From the NCBI GenBank assembly GCA_950022655.1, contig OX465581.1, positions 33,389,300 through 33,453,299 of the forward strand: a stretch of 64,000 bases of DNA, read 5' to 3'. A program made the translations under genes and the position numbers. Positions 13,651-28,022 of this stretch are shown one piece after another (the stretch's first letter is position 1; each line of letters starts with the position of its first letter). The notes under the pieces were generated by a model. The model searched no databases. It was not told the origin of the DNA and was given only the letters and a program-made list of their open reading frames with translations. The stretch is from Alentia gelatinosa (taxonomy: Eukaryota; Annelida; Polychaeta; Phyllodocida; Polynoidae).

Positions 13651-13687
13651 CTGGTCGACGCTTCGGCGGGTTAGCGCCTTCCTCAGG
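13651..13687 (-). other. Hammerhead-like stem motif (CTGAGGAAGGC...GAAGCGTC), mobile-element-associated
   Basis: The minus strand reads CCTGAGGAAGGCG, CTAAC, CCGCCGAAGCGTCGACC. CTGAGGA fits the CUGANGA core of hammerhead ribozymes. GGCG/CGCC makes a stem II, GAAG stands where GAAA is expected, and GTC follows as a possible cleavage triplet. Stem III would have essentially no length, and stem I pairs for only about three bases. Similar motifs recur in animal retroelements such as Penelope-like elements. Activity is doubtful because of the A-to-G change. Confidence 0.4.
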
Positions 13688-13692
13688 ACAGG

Positions 13693-16600
13693 AATGAATT
13701 TTTAAAAGTGCTAGAAAGTGCTAGAAAGTTCCCAGTACCTGGGTCAGCACAGTTCAAAGTAACTAAATATCCTTTGTGTCACGAGGACACGGGGCTCATT
13801 GGACAGGTCTCCGACATATCGCGTAAGGAGGAATATGAAATTGGCCCTTCTCTGTTATATTACTCTTAATCCGCTCTGTTATATGCCTGTATCGTCCATC
13901 TTGGCCTGTATCTGAATAGCGGCTACATAATCCCAAAAGGGGCAAATATTTAACCTTCCCGGTTAGAATAAAATTGCAGAACGTAAATCTAATCTGTAAT
14001 TATATTCCATCTTATACACTTCGAACTATTGTATATATTCATATATATCATACATAAAATACGGCCCTGTCCTGCCCTCCAATGCTTCCCGTCTGCGTGG
14101 TGTAGAAGGCATGGCATTGGTAGAACAATTCACGTATGACCCATGCCCTCCCATCTTATGCTCTGATTAGTTCCCTCGTCACGTTCACCAAGCTACACAA
14201 CATGTCCACTATTTTTATCCCTCATTAAATGAAAATCATGGCGAATTAATCAATGACAGAGGCGTACATGCCTTAGGACGCCTGTAAGATAAACAAAGTT
14301 ACTCGAGTTCTATAAGTGGAATTCACACGGTGCGATTCATGTACCTCACAGGGTTCAAAATCTCATCAGAATCCAGTCGTGTAAATCCCACTATACAATG
14401 AGCGACAACCTATGTTCAACATTCAGACACGTATTTCTAGATCATACTGACAAGGCGACAAAGATGTGTACGTTATATACATGTACTTTGTATGTGAGTG
14501 TCAGTTAGACGACACTGCTAGCAATATGAACATAGATGAATCTGAATCCAAAATCCCGAAGCAAAGATACATACATTGAAGCTGCGTTTTTGTCAGCAGG
14601 CTCTTACAAACGACCGTTGTAACTACTTGAATTTACATGGTGCGTTCATCGTCGCAGAAATGGTTGGGAGTTGGTATGCTGCGGAATGCTAGATGCGACC
14701 CGGCAAATGAAATGGAAAACCAATTCAGATCGCCCTGAAAAAGTGCTGAATTCCTATCAGCCCTTCCGGAGTTTGCCGTGCACGGATAAGAATGACAGAC
14801 CTATTTGCATGGGGCGACCACAACCGGCGGGCAAGAGGGGAGGTGAGCCGGCGCACAAGCGTACAGCTCGGGCCGATAAATGCACCTACCAATAATAAAA
14901 TATCCAACACGTGAATGCGGTCGTGTTAGGCAGAGGGCATGCGAGCTAGTATTTCTGTTCCGTGTTTGAGAGTCATAAATATGAGCAAATCTATCGGAAG
15001 CCTATTCAAGTGATTTCATTCAAGGCGTCCAAACAACGGCAGTCTTCCATGAATGATGAATCTCTGTTTGGCTCCAAGGCCTGTTTCTATTAACGCTGTT
15101 GTAGGCATGTCGATAATAATATGCGTCAACCATGTGTAGAGAGATACTAAAACTAATCTAATGCTGGGAACATGATCTTCAACCAATCATTTTCAATAGA
15201 TTTCCCCCGAGATATACACTCAATGCTGGCTCGGATTAATGCGTCTGGAATTGAGTGCATGCAGATCTATATCGGTTTTATATGTACCTGGATGTTTGGC
15301 AGTATGCAGGTCGGATTAAGATGCATTGACGTCACAGGTTCGCGCTGAATAAGATGGCTACACAGAACCCATTTGGCAAGGGTCCATACAATCAACTTAA
15401 TAACAAAGTACCATTCCTATACACTCACTCACGGACTGCCGCCACCAATTCTCGGTTAAAATCTACCTTAAAGTAGCCTTATCTTAGAGGGGACCTCCAT
15501 TAAAAGAGAAACGGGTTTGGGATGACATCGATGTAACATATCAGGAAGTGGTACCACGTATCATTTCAAAGTTGTAATTTCTTGAGATATCATCATATTA
15601 TTACCTAGAGTTCATACGAACTAAATATGGAGAACCTGGGTTAATGAGTCAGGATGTTCTAAGAAAAATCGTTAGATTTCGGATGGATATAACATGACCG
15701 GTGAAGTGCTGATCCATCATAATACTCCTTACCAATGCCATGTCCTCTGCTACATGTTATATATAACTCAGTAGCTCAACCTGCTGTCTATAAGAGACTA
15801 TATTATATTCCACATCTAACCTGTATTACATAAAATTCAATCCATGCAATTCCTATCATATTTTCCTGTCACTTTGTATTGTTATTGTCTGGTTTGACGT
15901 GCATAAACGACAAACTGTTACAAACAACCTGTGACATGGAAAAGTGTTAACATTCTGGCCAAGGATGGTAGTCTGGTGTCTCTTTGCATGTTATATAAAT
16001 AGATAACTATAAAGTAAATAGGTTCTTTTTAGCTTCACGCCCTATGACACAGTACAAGTAGCTAATCCTCTGGATATCTGCCAAAGCTCATTTCCCCCTT
16101 TAATACATATCCATTATACCAATCACAACTTGCCAGCCCTGCAAGCAGGGTGGTTTAATTTATATGTTTGTTTGTGATTCAAGGCGGGACACACCAAGCG
16201 AGAAACGGCAGCGATCTCCGGAATAGAATATATCGAGAATATGATAATTATAGCTTCCTTTGGTATAGCCTCATACAATATTTTCCTGTTGTAAGTATTT
16301 TCTTCTACTTCCTTGAGCCTGTTGACCGCTCGGCAGGATATGCCGAACAGTTACAGAAACACTGCATGTTTGACATATTAGGTTTTTTCTCCATTCATCA
16401 GTTATTTATATGTAAGTCTGGAGTGACCTATTCTCAGACACGTCAACTTTACTTGTTCACTTTGACTATTAGATCCCTACAGTTCCTCTTGCTTTTCATA
16501 TTCGGTTGAATGGATGGCGTGCAGTATGTTTCTTATTTGCTTGTTCTGGTCAGGTTGTCATTTTTTCATTATGAGGTCTCTTATTGGACCTATCCTATTA

Positions 16601-19325
16601 CACTGTACTGGGATGCAACTCCAGAGCTGTCTTTGCTGCTCTGTATACCTTTTCATTTCCATCAATTCACATGGCGCTTGGCAGCCAACGCAAAAGTATG
16701 TCCTTCCTTCGCTTTTTTCAAATCGGAAATCCTATCTTAATTTCTCTTATGAAAACGGTGCTGGAGGAATATTGAAGGATACTTTGAAGACACGATTTTA
16801 AGGAATGTATTTGTACCCTAGATCATTAGTTAAGTTTATCAGTTACTTCACTGGCACTGCTAGTGCACAATCTTTTTGCAATTCAGACTTTCGGATGGAA
16901 CTCCCCAGCCGTTAACAGACCTACCTTCCAACACAGGTTCTATGACTGGTTCATGTTAAGTTTGATGCTTGTTTGATCATGTTGATAAATTATGATTTAC
17001 AAAATTTAGGGTCTCTATACTACTCAAGTATCATGCCTATGTCTAGTCTACCCTCTCATTGGCCGTCCAACAACATACTGTCCCTCTGTCACCTGAATGC
17101 CTCATTAGCCACCTGTGTTGCATCCCCATCTCATCAGCGTCTCGATAATAGCCCTTAATTTGGTTAAGGAAGCAAATGGAACCAATCTAAGAGGGTTTCT
17201 TGGTGCAAGACCTTACCTCACAGATTTGTTCCGTTCAATGAAGTCTGGGTGGCCTGTACGGTAATGGGATGATGGTAGGTTGGGGTGTGGCCAGGGGTGT
17301 GGCGATGGTCTAGTGAGGACTGTCTCCGTCATTACTCACGTGCTTATCGGTGTGTTGTTTGCCTGCTTCCGGGCGTGTAATCTCCGTGTAAATACGACGT
17401 GTGGGAGGCCTGTCACAGCTCCCCGGACCAACAGGAGCTATTGCCAGCCACGAGCCATGCACAAGCAGAATCGGACGTCAACCGTGTTCATACTTTATAC
17501 ACTACACCTGATGCATCAACACTGGTTAGAACTTGGGTACTAACGTATCACGACGTTGTATATTAACGTAACACGCCGTAGAGCAAATCCAGAATGGGGG
17601 TTTGCGTATTAAAAGAATCAGGATGATTTCGTACATTTATTGATGCCTCATGATGTACCTAAGCATTATGCATTATGTTTAAACTGTCAAACTTATACCT
17701 CGATAAAACAAATATCATTTTAACATTTTAACACGCATCTCATATGCGTCGATCGTTTGGGGGTTGGGGAGAATTTTGCATGTCGAATGGATGTCGGGCT
17801 TCAGCCTGATGAATATCGGTGGAAAAAATACTCCTCGGTTTTTGAATGAATGAAAGTCGGATAGTCGATCGGGTGGCCTTCCATCGGACAGTGCAAGATC
17901 CCTGGAGTCTCTTATTTCTAATATTCTAAAAACTAAATCAGGATGCAATACTTTACAATAAGTAGCCATTCCCAGCGGGAAACAGGGGAGGGAGGACACG
18001 AATACAAGGAGAGCGGCCAATCTAAATGACCCCCTTCTGTCATACGCAGGCATCATATATGTCGTCAAATACCTGCCAAAGATTAACTGTGTTGCATGCA
18101 GTCACGTCATATATTAACGTCATAAGTTTTTTCTTGCAGAGATTGACGTCTCCCCCACAAACTCGCAAAGAGTTGAAGGGAGAAAACCCAAATCGAAAGT
18201 TTAAATTTTTAACCAATTAACGTCATAAGTGGCATTTTCTTTTCTCCACATAAATATCAACTATTATTTCATCCGATAGAAATCGATCGGTGTGATATCT
18301 AATATAAAGTGAGAGTGTTTATCATTGAAAATGGAAGTTAATGGTCAGTTTCCATCGACCGACCGATGATTCATTTGTTCTTCAAAACCAAGTACAAAAG
18401 ATTGCATTCGCTTCCCACAATTTGTACGACCGAAAGAAGAGATCATGTAGTGTCTAGTTTGTTTCTGACGTTTGTCCATTAGAAGACTAAAGTGTCGGTA
18501 CCTAATTCTATCGGTGTCTTTCATTTCCATTTGACCGATATTTACTTGAGGTTCAATCTTTCTTTTCGGAAGCTATACAAGAAATTCATCAGCCTAAAAA
18601 ATCGGACAGGAGAAAACCCAGTTACATTGTACACTGACGGCATAGGTTGACATTGTACAGTAACATCATAATTCACTAACGCCATAACGTTCTCCTCCTC
18701 GCCCACTGGCCATATTCCGCGTGATCTCGTTAAGAGTCCTCCTACACGGCGGCTATTTCACCCACAGGCACAGCCTCAGCATAATTAAGCCATCAATCAA
18801 AGTCACGGCTGGTCCATACGCTCAGTATGCCATGTGATGAGCGGGGATTTGGGGTTAGCAGTCAGAATGGCATGTCTAAAGCTATAGATAGGGTGCTTTT
18901 TCAGGCTAAGCAGAACAATGGTGTCTAACTGCACGCCGCTGGTAGGCATGCACCCCTCATGGTTCTCATCTATACTTGCACAATGTATGTTGGACATTGG
19001 TTGCGTATAAAATTGTTTGGTAGAATAGCATTTACAGGATTTAAGAGTAAATGAAAACCATATAAAACACACTACAAAGAGGTCTGTATTTACACATACT
19101 GGTCAGAGTTTAGAATCCAACTATTTACAACCTTTTACCCTCCTTCTAACTACTTTCGGATGTATTGTTTTTCTATAACGCTATAGCAGACTACATTTTT
19201 ATCAATCGAAATGGAAAGGAAATGCACTATAACGTATTGGTTTAAATGGATTTGAAAACATATATGCTGCGATTAGTAGCTAGTAGAGAAATGTACCCCT
19301 GTACACAGATTTGGACAGATCTTAC
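13693..19325. other. No gene recognised
   Basis: AT-rich DNA. At 18,112-18,127 and 18,216-18,230 the word ATTAACGTCATAAGT is repeated, and GGAGAAAACCCA recurs at about 18,178 and 18,607, so 17.5-18.7 kb probably holds decayed copies of one repeat. No exon was recognised. Confidence 0.5.
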
Positions 19326-19328
19326 GTA

Positions 19329-19628
19329 AGGCCCGTTTCCATTGGCCGATTTCCTGTCTCCGATCTACAGTCAGGGACCACCGACGGACTTTTGGCACTG
19401 CTAATCCAAGGCCGGTCAATGGAAACGACCCAGCTCGACCCAGGACCTTTCCTGCTTAGATTATGCAATGTGGCACCACCCACCACAGAGTGAAAGCTTG
19501 GTCACTGAGTGAAATCTACCTATCTCACCGATTTTTCAATACCGACGCACAGTCGGTGGCACTACGACATACTTTTTGGGTAACTCAAAAAATCTACACC
19601 TTTTTCGTCGGCCAATGGAAAAAGGCCT
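19329..19628. mobile_element. MITE family M1, copy 1 (300 bp)
   Basis: The left end AGGCCCGTTTCCATTGGCC and the right end GGCCAATGGAAAAAGGCCT are inverted copies. The element is flanked by GTA at 19,326-19,328 and GTA at 19,629-19,631, a 3-bp target duplication. A second copy at 38.9 kb shares the interior and is also flanked by a 3-bp repeat. The 3-bp duplication suggests PIF/Harbinger-type mobilisation. Nothing inside codes for a transposase. Confidence 0.8.
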
Positions 19629-19631
19629 GTA

Positions 19632-22600
19632 GACTGCACTTGAACCAGCTTGAAAAAAACCCTAATAAAAATGTGCCTATCCCAGAGGATCCAGTCCTTA
19701 CATACAACTCAACTTTGTAAAGCTCTATGATTAACATTTCTTTGAATTAAGGTTCAGTGAAAAATCCCTTTACGCAGTATTAATTCACTCACACCTGGAG
19801 GGACATGAAATTATGAATTGGCCACGCAAACAAAATGCATCCAACCACACTGAAATTCTCAAGGTCCTCCCAGATGTTAGTACAGGGATCAGTAAAAAGA
19901 CCATGTCATCACAGAATTAACATCATCTCCATCAAAGTGGTCTTTCATTTCACCTGATTATCGATATCAGACACGGGCACCAGCAATGCGCGGCAGGAGT
20001 CTTGTCATGCAAGGATCCTACGTCGCCCGTGACAACTATTTGCTCAACATCTAACGTGTGTGTTGCTGGATGACTTGCTTTGATAGGAGCCCTGGAAGCA
20101 CACACTTTCCTCTCACCTGGGGGTGTTGTAAACCAACCTGCAGGCCGCGGGATGGTGCTCTCCTAAAGCCGAGGCTGTACTATAGGCCATTCCGCGGTTA
20201 CCTCTAGCGCTGCCTGTCCAAAGTTTATGAACTATTGCGATAAGTAGAGATGAGAGATAGGTTTGGGAGAGCAGCAAGGTTGCCTAGGGTCTAAAACATG
20301 GTATGGGTAACTTTCTATATATATATGCTTCATGGGAAGAAGGTTCTAAACTCACTGGATCATCTATATTTTTCCAGGAAAGGCACAATTTCTGCCCAAT
20401 TTCACCAATGACGGATGATAGAAGCACCATGAGTAGGTTTATTTGTCATTGTGCATAAAGCCAGGTTTGACAAACAAAATGGCGGAAATCTTGTCATAAC
20501 CTCACAAGGTTCTATAGTGGACGCTAATTATGCAGGCCACGCGCTCGGGTAGGGTTGGGAATGTAGGTGGGATTGGAGAAGGTAGCCTCAGCTCGGCGAG
20601 GAGTAGCTCGGCATGAAGAGCAGCTCACACTCTCCATGCTGCTTGTTTCAACCGAACTAATCGGCGAAAAAGTAAGAACCAGCATAACATGGGAAACTTT
20701 TTTTTCCGCGTAACCTCATCAATCACAGTAAGAAAACATCTTCGTTCAGAATTCTGCCAGCAGGATTCAGAAAGTAATCTCAACCAGAGAACAAAAATAT
20801 CTTTTGCTTTGGTGTAGAGTGAGCCACATGCGTCAAAGGTTCAGGAGAAATAGGAACTTGGTTCAGCAACTGAGTAGATGTATCAGAGACCTGCTGAATC
20901 ACTGATGCTGGATTCGTTTAGACGTATGAATCTTGGGGGGGTCCCCACACCTGGACACACAAGGGATCAAGCGTGGATTTCTGTTCTGGTCCACTATCAT
21001 TTTCTTCAAAGTTTTATACTCATGAACACCCCTGCATCAATAGCTATCCTCACTCAACTTGTACACCCAGGTCACGCCCGCCCAGTACCCTGCCAGGGAG
21101 TCTCTCTACCGCCTCATCCTCCCGCTAGCGGGCAGCACGCTACAAAAACGGAAAGCCATAGCCAGCGCGTCGTCATGGCAACCCGGGGGCCTTGACCCGA
21201 GCACGCTGTAGACCTAGGGTAGGGTTTCAGTGGAGTTCGGGGAGTGGTGTTCCGGGAAGCCGTTAGGTGGAGAGGCGCTCGGGGTCTGCCCGGAGAGGAG
21301 GGGGTGGGGCGTTGGTATTCTGGTGGTAGCTGTGGCTCGGTCGGTACGCCCGCCGTGTAAACGGGGCCGGCGTCGGACGATAAGAACGGCTCCGACGAAC
21401 TTCATATCGCCGCCCGGACTGTCAACAGACCAGCGTGTCGTTTGGGTCTACCACGCTTTCCTCCCTGTCCCACTTACACCCCCTCCCCTCTCCCCCACGA
21501 CCACCACGACACAGATACACACATACACCTACTCCAGCATCCACCCACGCTGCAGGTCACGCGACTGCCCGGTCGTAGGCATATACCAGTATAATAAAAA
21601 CGAAAAAGAAATAACAAAATCCACACCCAACGTTGGTTCGAGGCACATAGTCAATCTGTGCACAGTCCTAACTTTGTGCGTAGGCCCAGATAAAACAAAT
21701 GTCTATGTCAGTTGGTGTAATGTTGGCTTTTCGTTTTAGGTCGGTAAACACACTGTTTCGGGGAGAAACGGGCGTAGTGATAATAGGTAGATGGGTTTAG
21801 AGAAGTAAGGCGAAGGGTGTGCAGAGAATGGAGTAGTTTAGGAGGTTGAAGGGAGTAACCCATGCCCGGTTGGGTAAACACACGACCCACGTTTGTTGTG
21901 ATATCGTTTTGCACAAGCACTCAGAAGCAGCATAGATTACTGACATCCGGAATATACAGATTGGCACCTGGTTGGGACGTGTATATTTTGCATGCGATGC
22001 TACAGCTATTTCTGAACCGGATGGCAAAGTTTTCGTTATGGTGTTAATGCTGAATCCGCTTGCATATTCTTATTATCATTATACATTTAAGATATTCCAG
22101 TGATGTTTTTCCTATCAGTATGAGGTACCGACTTACCTGATCGCAACCGTAACATGTATCCACACATTTTCGGATCATGAATACTTACCTGCAAAAGAAA
22201 CAAAAGAACAATACATTAGACAATACTTAAACCATGAACATCAAATTATCCAAATGATCACCACAATTAGCGGCGACATCTATCGTTTTCGTAACCAACA
22301 ATCGACATATTTGAAAGGGACAAGGTTACTTTATTCCTCTCATAAACATAAGATATTTTTATACAAAGGATGTTATTTTGACGTTACCACCATGGTATAT
22401 TAACCGTTTAATGTATTTACATGTGTTACTATGATTGCGAGGTTACAGGTCAAATGGATATTTGTTTGGCCCTTGGAATAGTGGTCTCCCTCCCCCTCCC
22501 AACATCCCATGGCTTGGGCCGACACAGTATTCAGCCTCGTTGTAGCCGCACATGTTGTGTGCGTGAGAACAAGATTGACCCAACCTAAATATGACAGAGC

Positions 22601-25600
22601 AGTGTGTAGCCACATAGTGCACCCACGCTAGCACTATTTGGGTTTATCGAGTGAATAATATATGATCTTTATATAACGGTGCTATGCCTGCGCTATCGAC
22701 TCCCGGCTGCAGGGATATGGCGTTACGCTGTCTGCTGGAAAGATTAATGTCACCGCCAGCAGCGTCAATACAGCCGTGTCAACTGAGTCCGGTACCAACA
22801 CAGTTGTGTCTGCTCGGGCCGTCACACGCCCATGACTATTCTAGGCTAGCCACCAAGACAATATTGTTTACCAACTAGGCGTCTATCACTGATAGCTATA
22901 ACCAACAGTATCACCACCACTATAAACCTTATCATGGTGACATATTAGAACCAATCAAGAAAAGCAAATTCTACGAGATACAGCCACTCGTACTAGTTGT
23001 CTGGTAATACATTATTCGGATGATTTTCATCCGACGTTCTTTCCGTGCCTTATAAGATATGGCAACAAAGAATGGAATATTATATAAAAATCTGATTATT
23101 CTTGATAATAGTCATCACTTAGGCCAGGAATCTGTCAGTGAGAGAACATGCAGAAACCCCAACATGTCTGACCTCTGCACCCCTAAGATGCATGAGTATA
23201 TTGTGAAACCTCTTGGTTACCATACCGCGGGTTTTCGATGGGGGTCCCGTGCCAAATGTCAATTGTCTTCAGAAGGACAGCAGCTAGTGACAGAAGCTGG
23301 TGGGATTCTGGTGGGATTCTGGGCATCAAGCCAATGTGTGTCTGCAGCCTGTTGCTCCCGTCAACCAGGGAAAGAAGTTTGTGCGTGTGTGCCGGGGGGA
23401 GCTAAGGGACCCCGGTCCTGGGCGCCGCCGTGGTCCATTAGCGCCAGTCCCCGTGGGGTGGATGCTGGCGCCCGGAATGTACAGGCGACTGGCTGGGTGA
23501 CCTGGCTGGTAACCAAGAGGGTCCCCACGGGATACGGCCTCATCAAACTACCCAAATACTGAAGTGCCTTTAATCGATTTGAAATCTATACATCTGCACC
23601 ACCCCCCCCCCCCCCCCCCACACACAGAGTAATGACTGTCATATAGGAAGGACTGTCCCAGCCTCCATTCACAACCTGTTTGATAAGCCGCATGGACATC
23701 CCATTGACTACAGAATACATGCGCCACAGTCTAATGGGTTGACTGAGCCATAGTAAAAGCCAAGGCATGGTTCTCTTAACCCATCGGAACTATTCTCCGC
23801 CTAGAGAAAGGCAAACTATCATATACTGTGACCTGTTGTAATAATCAAGTTTTCCCAGCGTTATTTTCAGTTGCTCATTAGCCTTAAGGTTGCATTCGGC
23901 TGTAATATTACTACAGCCCGCTTTGTGCCCATTATGAACTGGATCCGTTCTATATTAGAAGCGTTAGCACTGTCACATCAGCGCCACGTCATTTTTATGC
24001 TTAGCAGATGGTTTGCATGGTGAAGTCCTAGTACAATTACTCAATAGCACTTCTTTTGTAGAGAAATATAATGTCCCAGCGAACTCTAAAACTTTTTCCA
24101 TGCGGGTAGCAATAATGCTTGGTCGTTGGTTACTGAATTTCCTCGGCCAAACACATTGGCCTACCAGTCAATGTCCTCTTAAGCCTTAGCGTAATGGGTT
24201 AGTGTAATTCCCGTCTCCAAATACAGCAAAGTGATTGTATCGGATATATGGAATTCCAGCTTCGATTTGGCGGATCAAACGTACATGCCGCCCCAGTGAT
24301 TCTTCAGATGTGGTTTAGACAACCAAAATAAATACACACAGGTGGATGAACTAACTTTGTACACACAATAACGTTGGCGCAGGACTGGAAAAGCAAAGAC
24401 AGTTATCCCCTCTGTAGTTAAGACTCGTTAGCAAAATACACTCGTTAGCATAATACTCTAGGTTTTCCAACCAATCCTTTCAAGTCTTCTTGCTCACACC
24501 CACAATCCACAATCTATGTGTGACAGCTCTGAATTACATATGTGAAAGGCTAGACTGATCAAGGTTTGACCGAGCGACGGCGTATCTAAACACTGCACTG
24601 ATTGGTGGCGCTGAACGATAACTTGTGTATAAATAACATGTATAGTAGAACCCAGCTTGAGTGACACTTATGCTCGGAACAGAGGGTGTCTCCTGATGCG
24701 GGGTTGTACGGTATATCCTTATTCATGTACATGTATATACATGTACATCGTATACCATATTGTATATTTGAAAATACATATGTACACCTTTACTATTCAT
24801 CCGTTCTGAAGTCCACAGAAAATCACTACTCATTGTTTCTAGGTTGTCAGAAACTATAATGATTGATAAAGGATTTGAAATCCATTGATTACGGCCTCAA
24901 AGCCATCGATTATGGGCAAATATACCCTACAATACGGCAATTCCTGCGTTTAATTCATTCTAGAAAAAGTATGATAAATACAACAAACGATGGTTTTATG
25001 AACCGGCGGCTCAAGTTTGGCTTCGCCAGTGTATTACTTTGCGTCAACCTCTCATAGTTTATAGCCGCCTGTCCAAAAATCCTCGAATAATCTGTGTAAA
25101 TATGCATTCCTATAGCTGTGGCGATGAAGCAAGGCCACATAACCGACAATGGTACTGTGGGTGGTGACATTAGGCTAGCAGTAGCACTGCAAATGGTGAC
25201 GTCAGGCTACATTGTGGGCAGTGGTACTGTGGGTGATTTTTTTTACGATCTTTTATTGCATTCATCCGGATACATTGTAGGTAGTGGTCCTGACAACAGT
25301 GACAGCGAGATTGGGGTCAGATTGAGGCGGAAGACGTACGGCTGACAACGTCGTGACCGCCGCCGGGGTCAAGGTGCCCTTGTCATATACTACTTACTGC
25401 GAGAAGACCTAATGAGGAGTTTTATTCCGCACCCCGACCTTATACTTGAATCTGAACTTTTAAATGAGAGCCTCACCAAAACTGATCTTCATAATAGGAC
25501 GGAATCGCATCACCCGTGAATAAACGTCAGTGGACACAAATGGGGCACACATGCCATGGTCATGAAGAAGATAGAATCAGCCAGAAGGCGCCCCAATAGT

Positions 25601-25660
25601 TAGCACATATACCAAAGGGTATGTGGTTTATATAGTGTTCATGTATATTCATATATATAT
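19632..25660. other. No gene recognised; GC-rich patches and poly-C
   Basis: GC-rich stretches occur at about 21,060-21,470 and 23,270-23,540, and a run of about 18 C at 23,602-23,619. ATGTACATGTATATACATGT begins a perfect 24-bp palindrome at 24,725-24,748. Diverged tandem words (GGTACTGTGGGTG, AGGCTACATTGTGGG) occur at about 25,145-25,290. Long frames here, such as 23,059-23,562 plus, have no recognisable domain. Confidence 0.5.
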
Positions 25661-25663
25661 ATT

Positions 25664-25740
<77 letters not shown>
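25651..25740. repeat. (TA)n microsatellite
   Basis: Almost pure alternating TA of about 67 bases (25,667-25,733), flanked by imperfect TA/TG. Confidence 0.98.
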
Positions 25741-25742
<2 letters not shown>

Positions 25743-27932
25743 ATGTAGTTATTACAATTACTTTTCGTCTCTAATTTACATAGAAATTTATCTTCGGTAT
25801 TTCTATCATTGTAATGTGGATCTCCCATATCTATCTTGCCTTGCCATGCGGCAGATGGTAGATAGTAGATGGTAGAGCACAGTGCTTAGTAGAGTGGCAG
25901 TAGGCCATATAATGCTATTGTAGGTCTACATGGGGGACAAGTTGTCGGGAGGGGTTACGGAATAAGACAATGCACGTGCTCTGACTAGCACTATTCCTGC
26001 AAGTATTGAGTATTCATGGGAGCTCATTCGGGCCTCTCCGGTAGGTTGCCGGTAATCAATGGAACTTCATTATGAAAGGCGTGGCCCATTGACAACTGGG
26101 GCGGACTATGGGTGGCATTAATCTACGGTCCCGGGATTAACCGAACCGCAAGACCGAACTCAATGCAGTTTGACCCATACGTATGTAGGAAACCGGTGCC
26201 CGTTGTTGTAACTGAACTTGAACGGGTTTCTATTGATAGATCGGAGCTCTATGAGATATCAGATACCAGAATGATGCTAAATGTCGCACTAGGTCCGTAA
26301 CAGAGCTAAACCATTCTTCCCCCTCTATAGTCTGTGCGTTGACGCCAATGAAATAGGATGCTTACGATAGGTCATGCGTCTTACAGCCTTGAAATTCTAT
26401 AGATACATTCACATATGCGAGTTCTCAGCAAACTCTCCATTATATGGCTATTCATTTACTTCAATTTATAACACTAGAGTGGTCCAACATGAAAAAGATT
26501 CACGAGCAAATGCCATTGGATAAATTTAAGAACTTTTCAATCAAATGGTATCCCCACAAATATACGAAGCACATGCCTGGAAAATAGGCTTGGTAGAGGC
26601 GCAAGATGTCTCCCAGTTAGTCTCCAGGGGATCAATGCAGTGTTATGTGCAGAGCGAAAAGTGAAGCCGAGTGGCCCCAAGTCAAATCCCAGCCAGCTGC
26701 CTGCTGTTTCCAACATGTGTACCAGTTTTTAATACCCTGTGGTGGAAGAAAAAAGCCCAAACACGGGCGTAATGTCTATCCACTATGATTGCACATTTGG
26801 AGCTGGCAGTCAAAAGAAAGTGGGAAGCCCTCGAGAGATATAGGTGTATGGTGAGTATGTAAGCAAAGCTCTCTAGGGGGGAGGTGGTCTGGCAGCTGGT
26901 TGTCTTTAATGCCAGACCAAATTACCCCAAGTCTCGACCAGAGGGTAGATTCCCCACTGACCCTGCCAAGCCGTGTTTACTTTTTACCGGGCTGGTACAT
27001 AATTCTGCGGGGATCATTACTTCCTAGTTTGCTTTGCACGACACCCTTTTTCTCAACAGTTGATGCAGCATGTGGCTACGACAAACAGGAAGTTAGTATG
27101 AACAAGATTGGTTTACTATAACAAGGAACAAAGCCAAACTGGCTTAAAGTGAGATAAACAGAGTGTTACTAGTTCATTTCCAGAGCTACAAAAGGCTCAG
27201 GTATCGATGTTTTGGGGTTTAAGACACACGTTTTGCTTGCTATTGAAATACGTACGTTTCTTACATTACATGCTTCAAAGAATCCAAGCTATGCTTAAAT
27301 TTAATGTAAATTAAAATATTTCAAAATGGTGGACACTAGTCTGAAGCATTCCCTATGTATAAAAGTGGGCCAGGCTTTGATTTTTGGAAGCCCAGTTTGT
27401 ATCGTTTGAGTAGGTTTTGAAGTACTGGGGTTTAGCGAAACCTTTATTTGTGTCTCGACAATTTTTGGTACAGAGATATTTTTCAGGCATTGGTAAGTTT
27501 AGTATTCTGATACAAAATTTCGTGCATGTTATTCCCATGAAGTCCTTTTTTATTGCTCCCTTTCTCTTTTTCATTCAAAGGAGAAGAAAAAGTAATACGG
27601 CATTACTCCAAATTCCGACTGACTACTCCATTCTGGATTGCCACAATTAGATTCGACTTTTTTTCTTCAGGAGTGTTTTTGTTAATGTAATTCCATACAT
27701 GGTTAAACTGTTGCAACTGTTACACTTCCCACTGAATCAAAAACAAACAGACAGATTCTGAACAAGAGGGTATCTGCAAATCCTTATTCTATCTGACCAA
27801 GTATTAGAGAAGATCCAAGACAAACTGGCAACAAGGTCATATGAATATTGTTACACCCGACATTTGACCTTTTTACATGCATCTGTTATTATCTATGTAC
27901 ATGTACATAATGTCTAAAATCACATATATTTA
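25741..27932. other. No gene recognised
   Basis: AT-rich DNA with short frames and no similarity I recognise. Confidence 0.55.
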
Positions 27933-28017
27933 TTATACACCCATGCAGTATATTTGATAACTACGTACTGCTGCTCCCTGTGCAGTATAAATTGTATACT
28001 GAACTCTGTGCAGTACT
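27933..28017 (+). repeat. Local repeat D, copy 1
   Basis: ACCCATGCAGTATATTTGA, then TACTGCTGCTCCCTGTGCAG and TATAAATTGT, matching 28,846-28,918 with few differences. It abuts the hairpin at 28,023. Confidence 0.8.
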
Positions 28018-28022
28018 TAAGG

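Noticed and set aside
14803..14810. ATTTGCAT octamer-like site
   Set aside because: Same reason: no promoter context or conservation evidence.
15327..15334. Perfect TGACGTCA (CRE-like) site
   Set aside because: An 8-base word is expected about once in a window this size; no other support.
18340..18540. Possible further MITE with TTTCCATCGACCGACC end
   Set aside because: The other end could not be matched convincingly.
21230..21739. 169-codon plus-strand open frame
   Set aside because: Falls in a GC-rich patch with frames open on both strands; Pro/Thr runs come from simple sequence.
23059..23562. 167-codon plus-strand open frame
   Set aside because: Second half lies in a GC-rich patch open in other frames too; no domain recognised.
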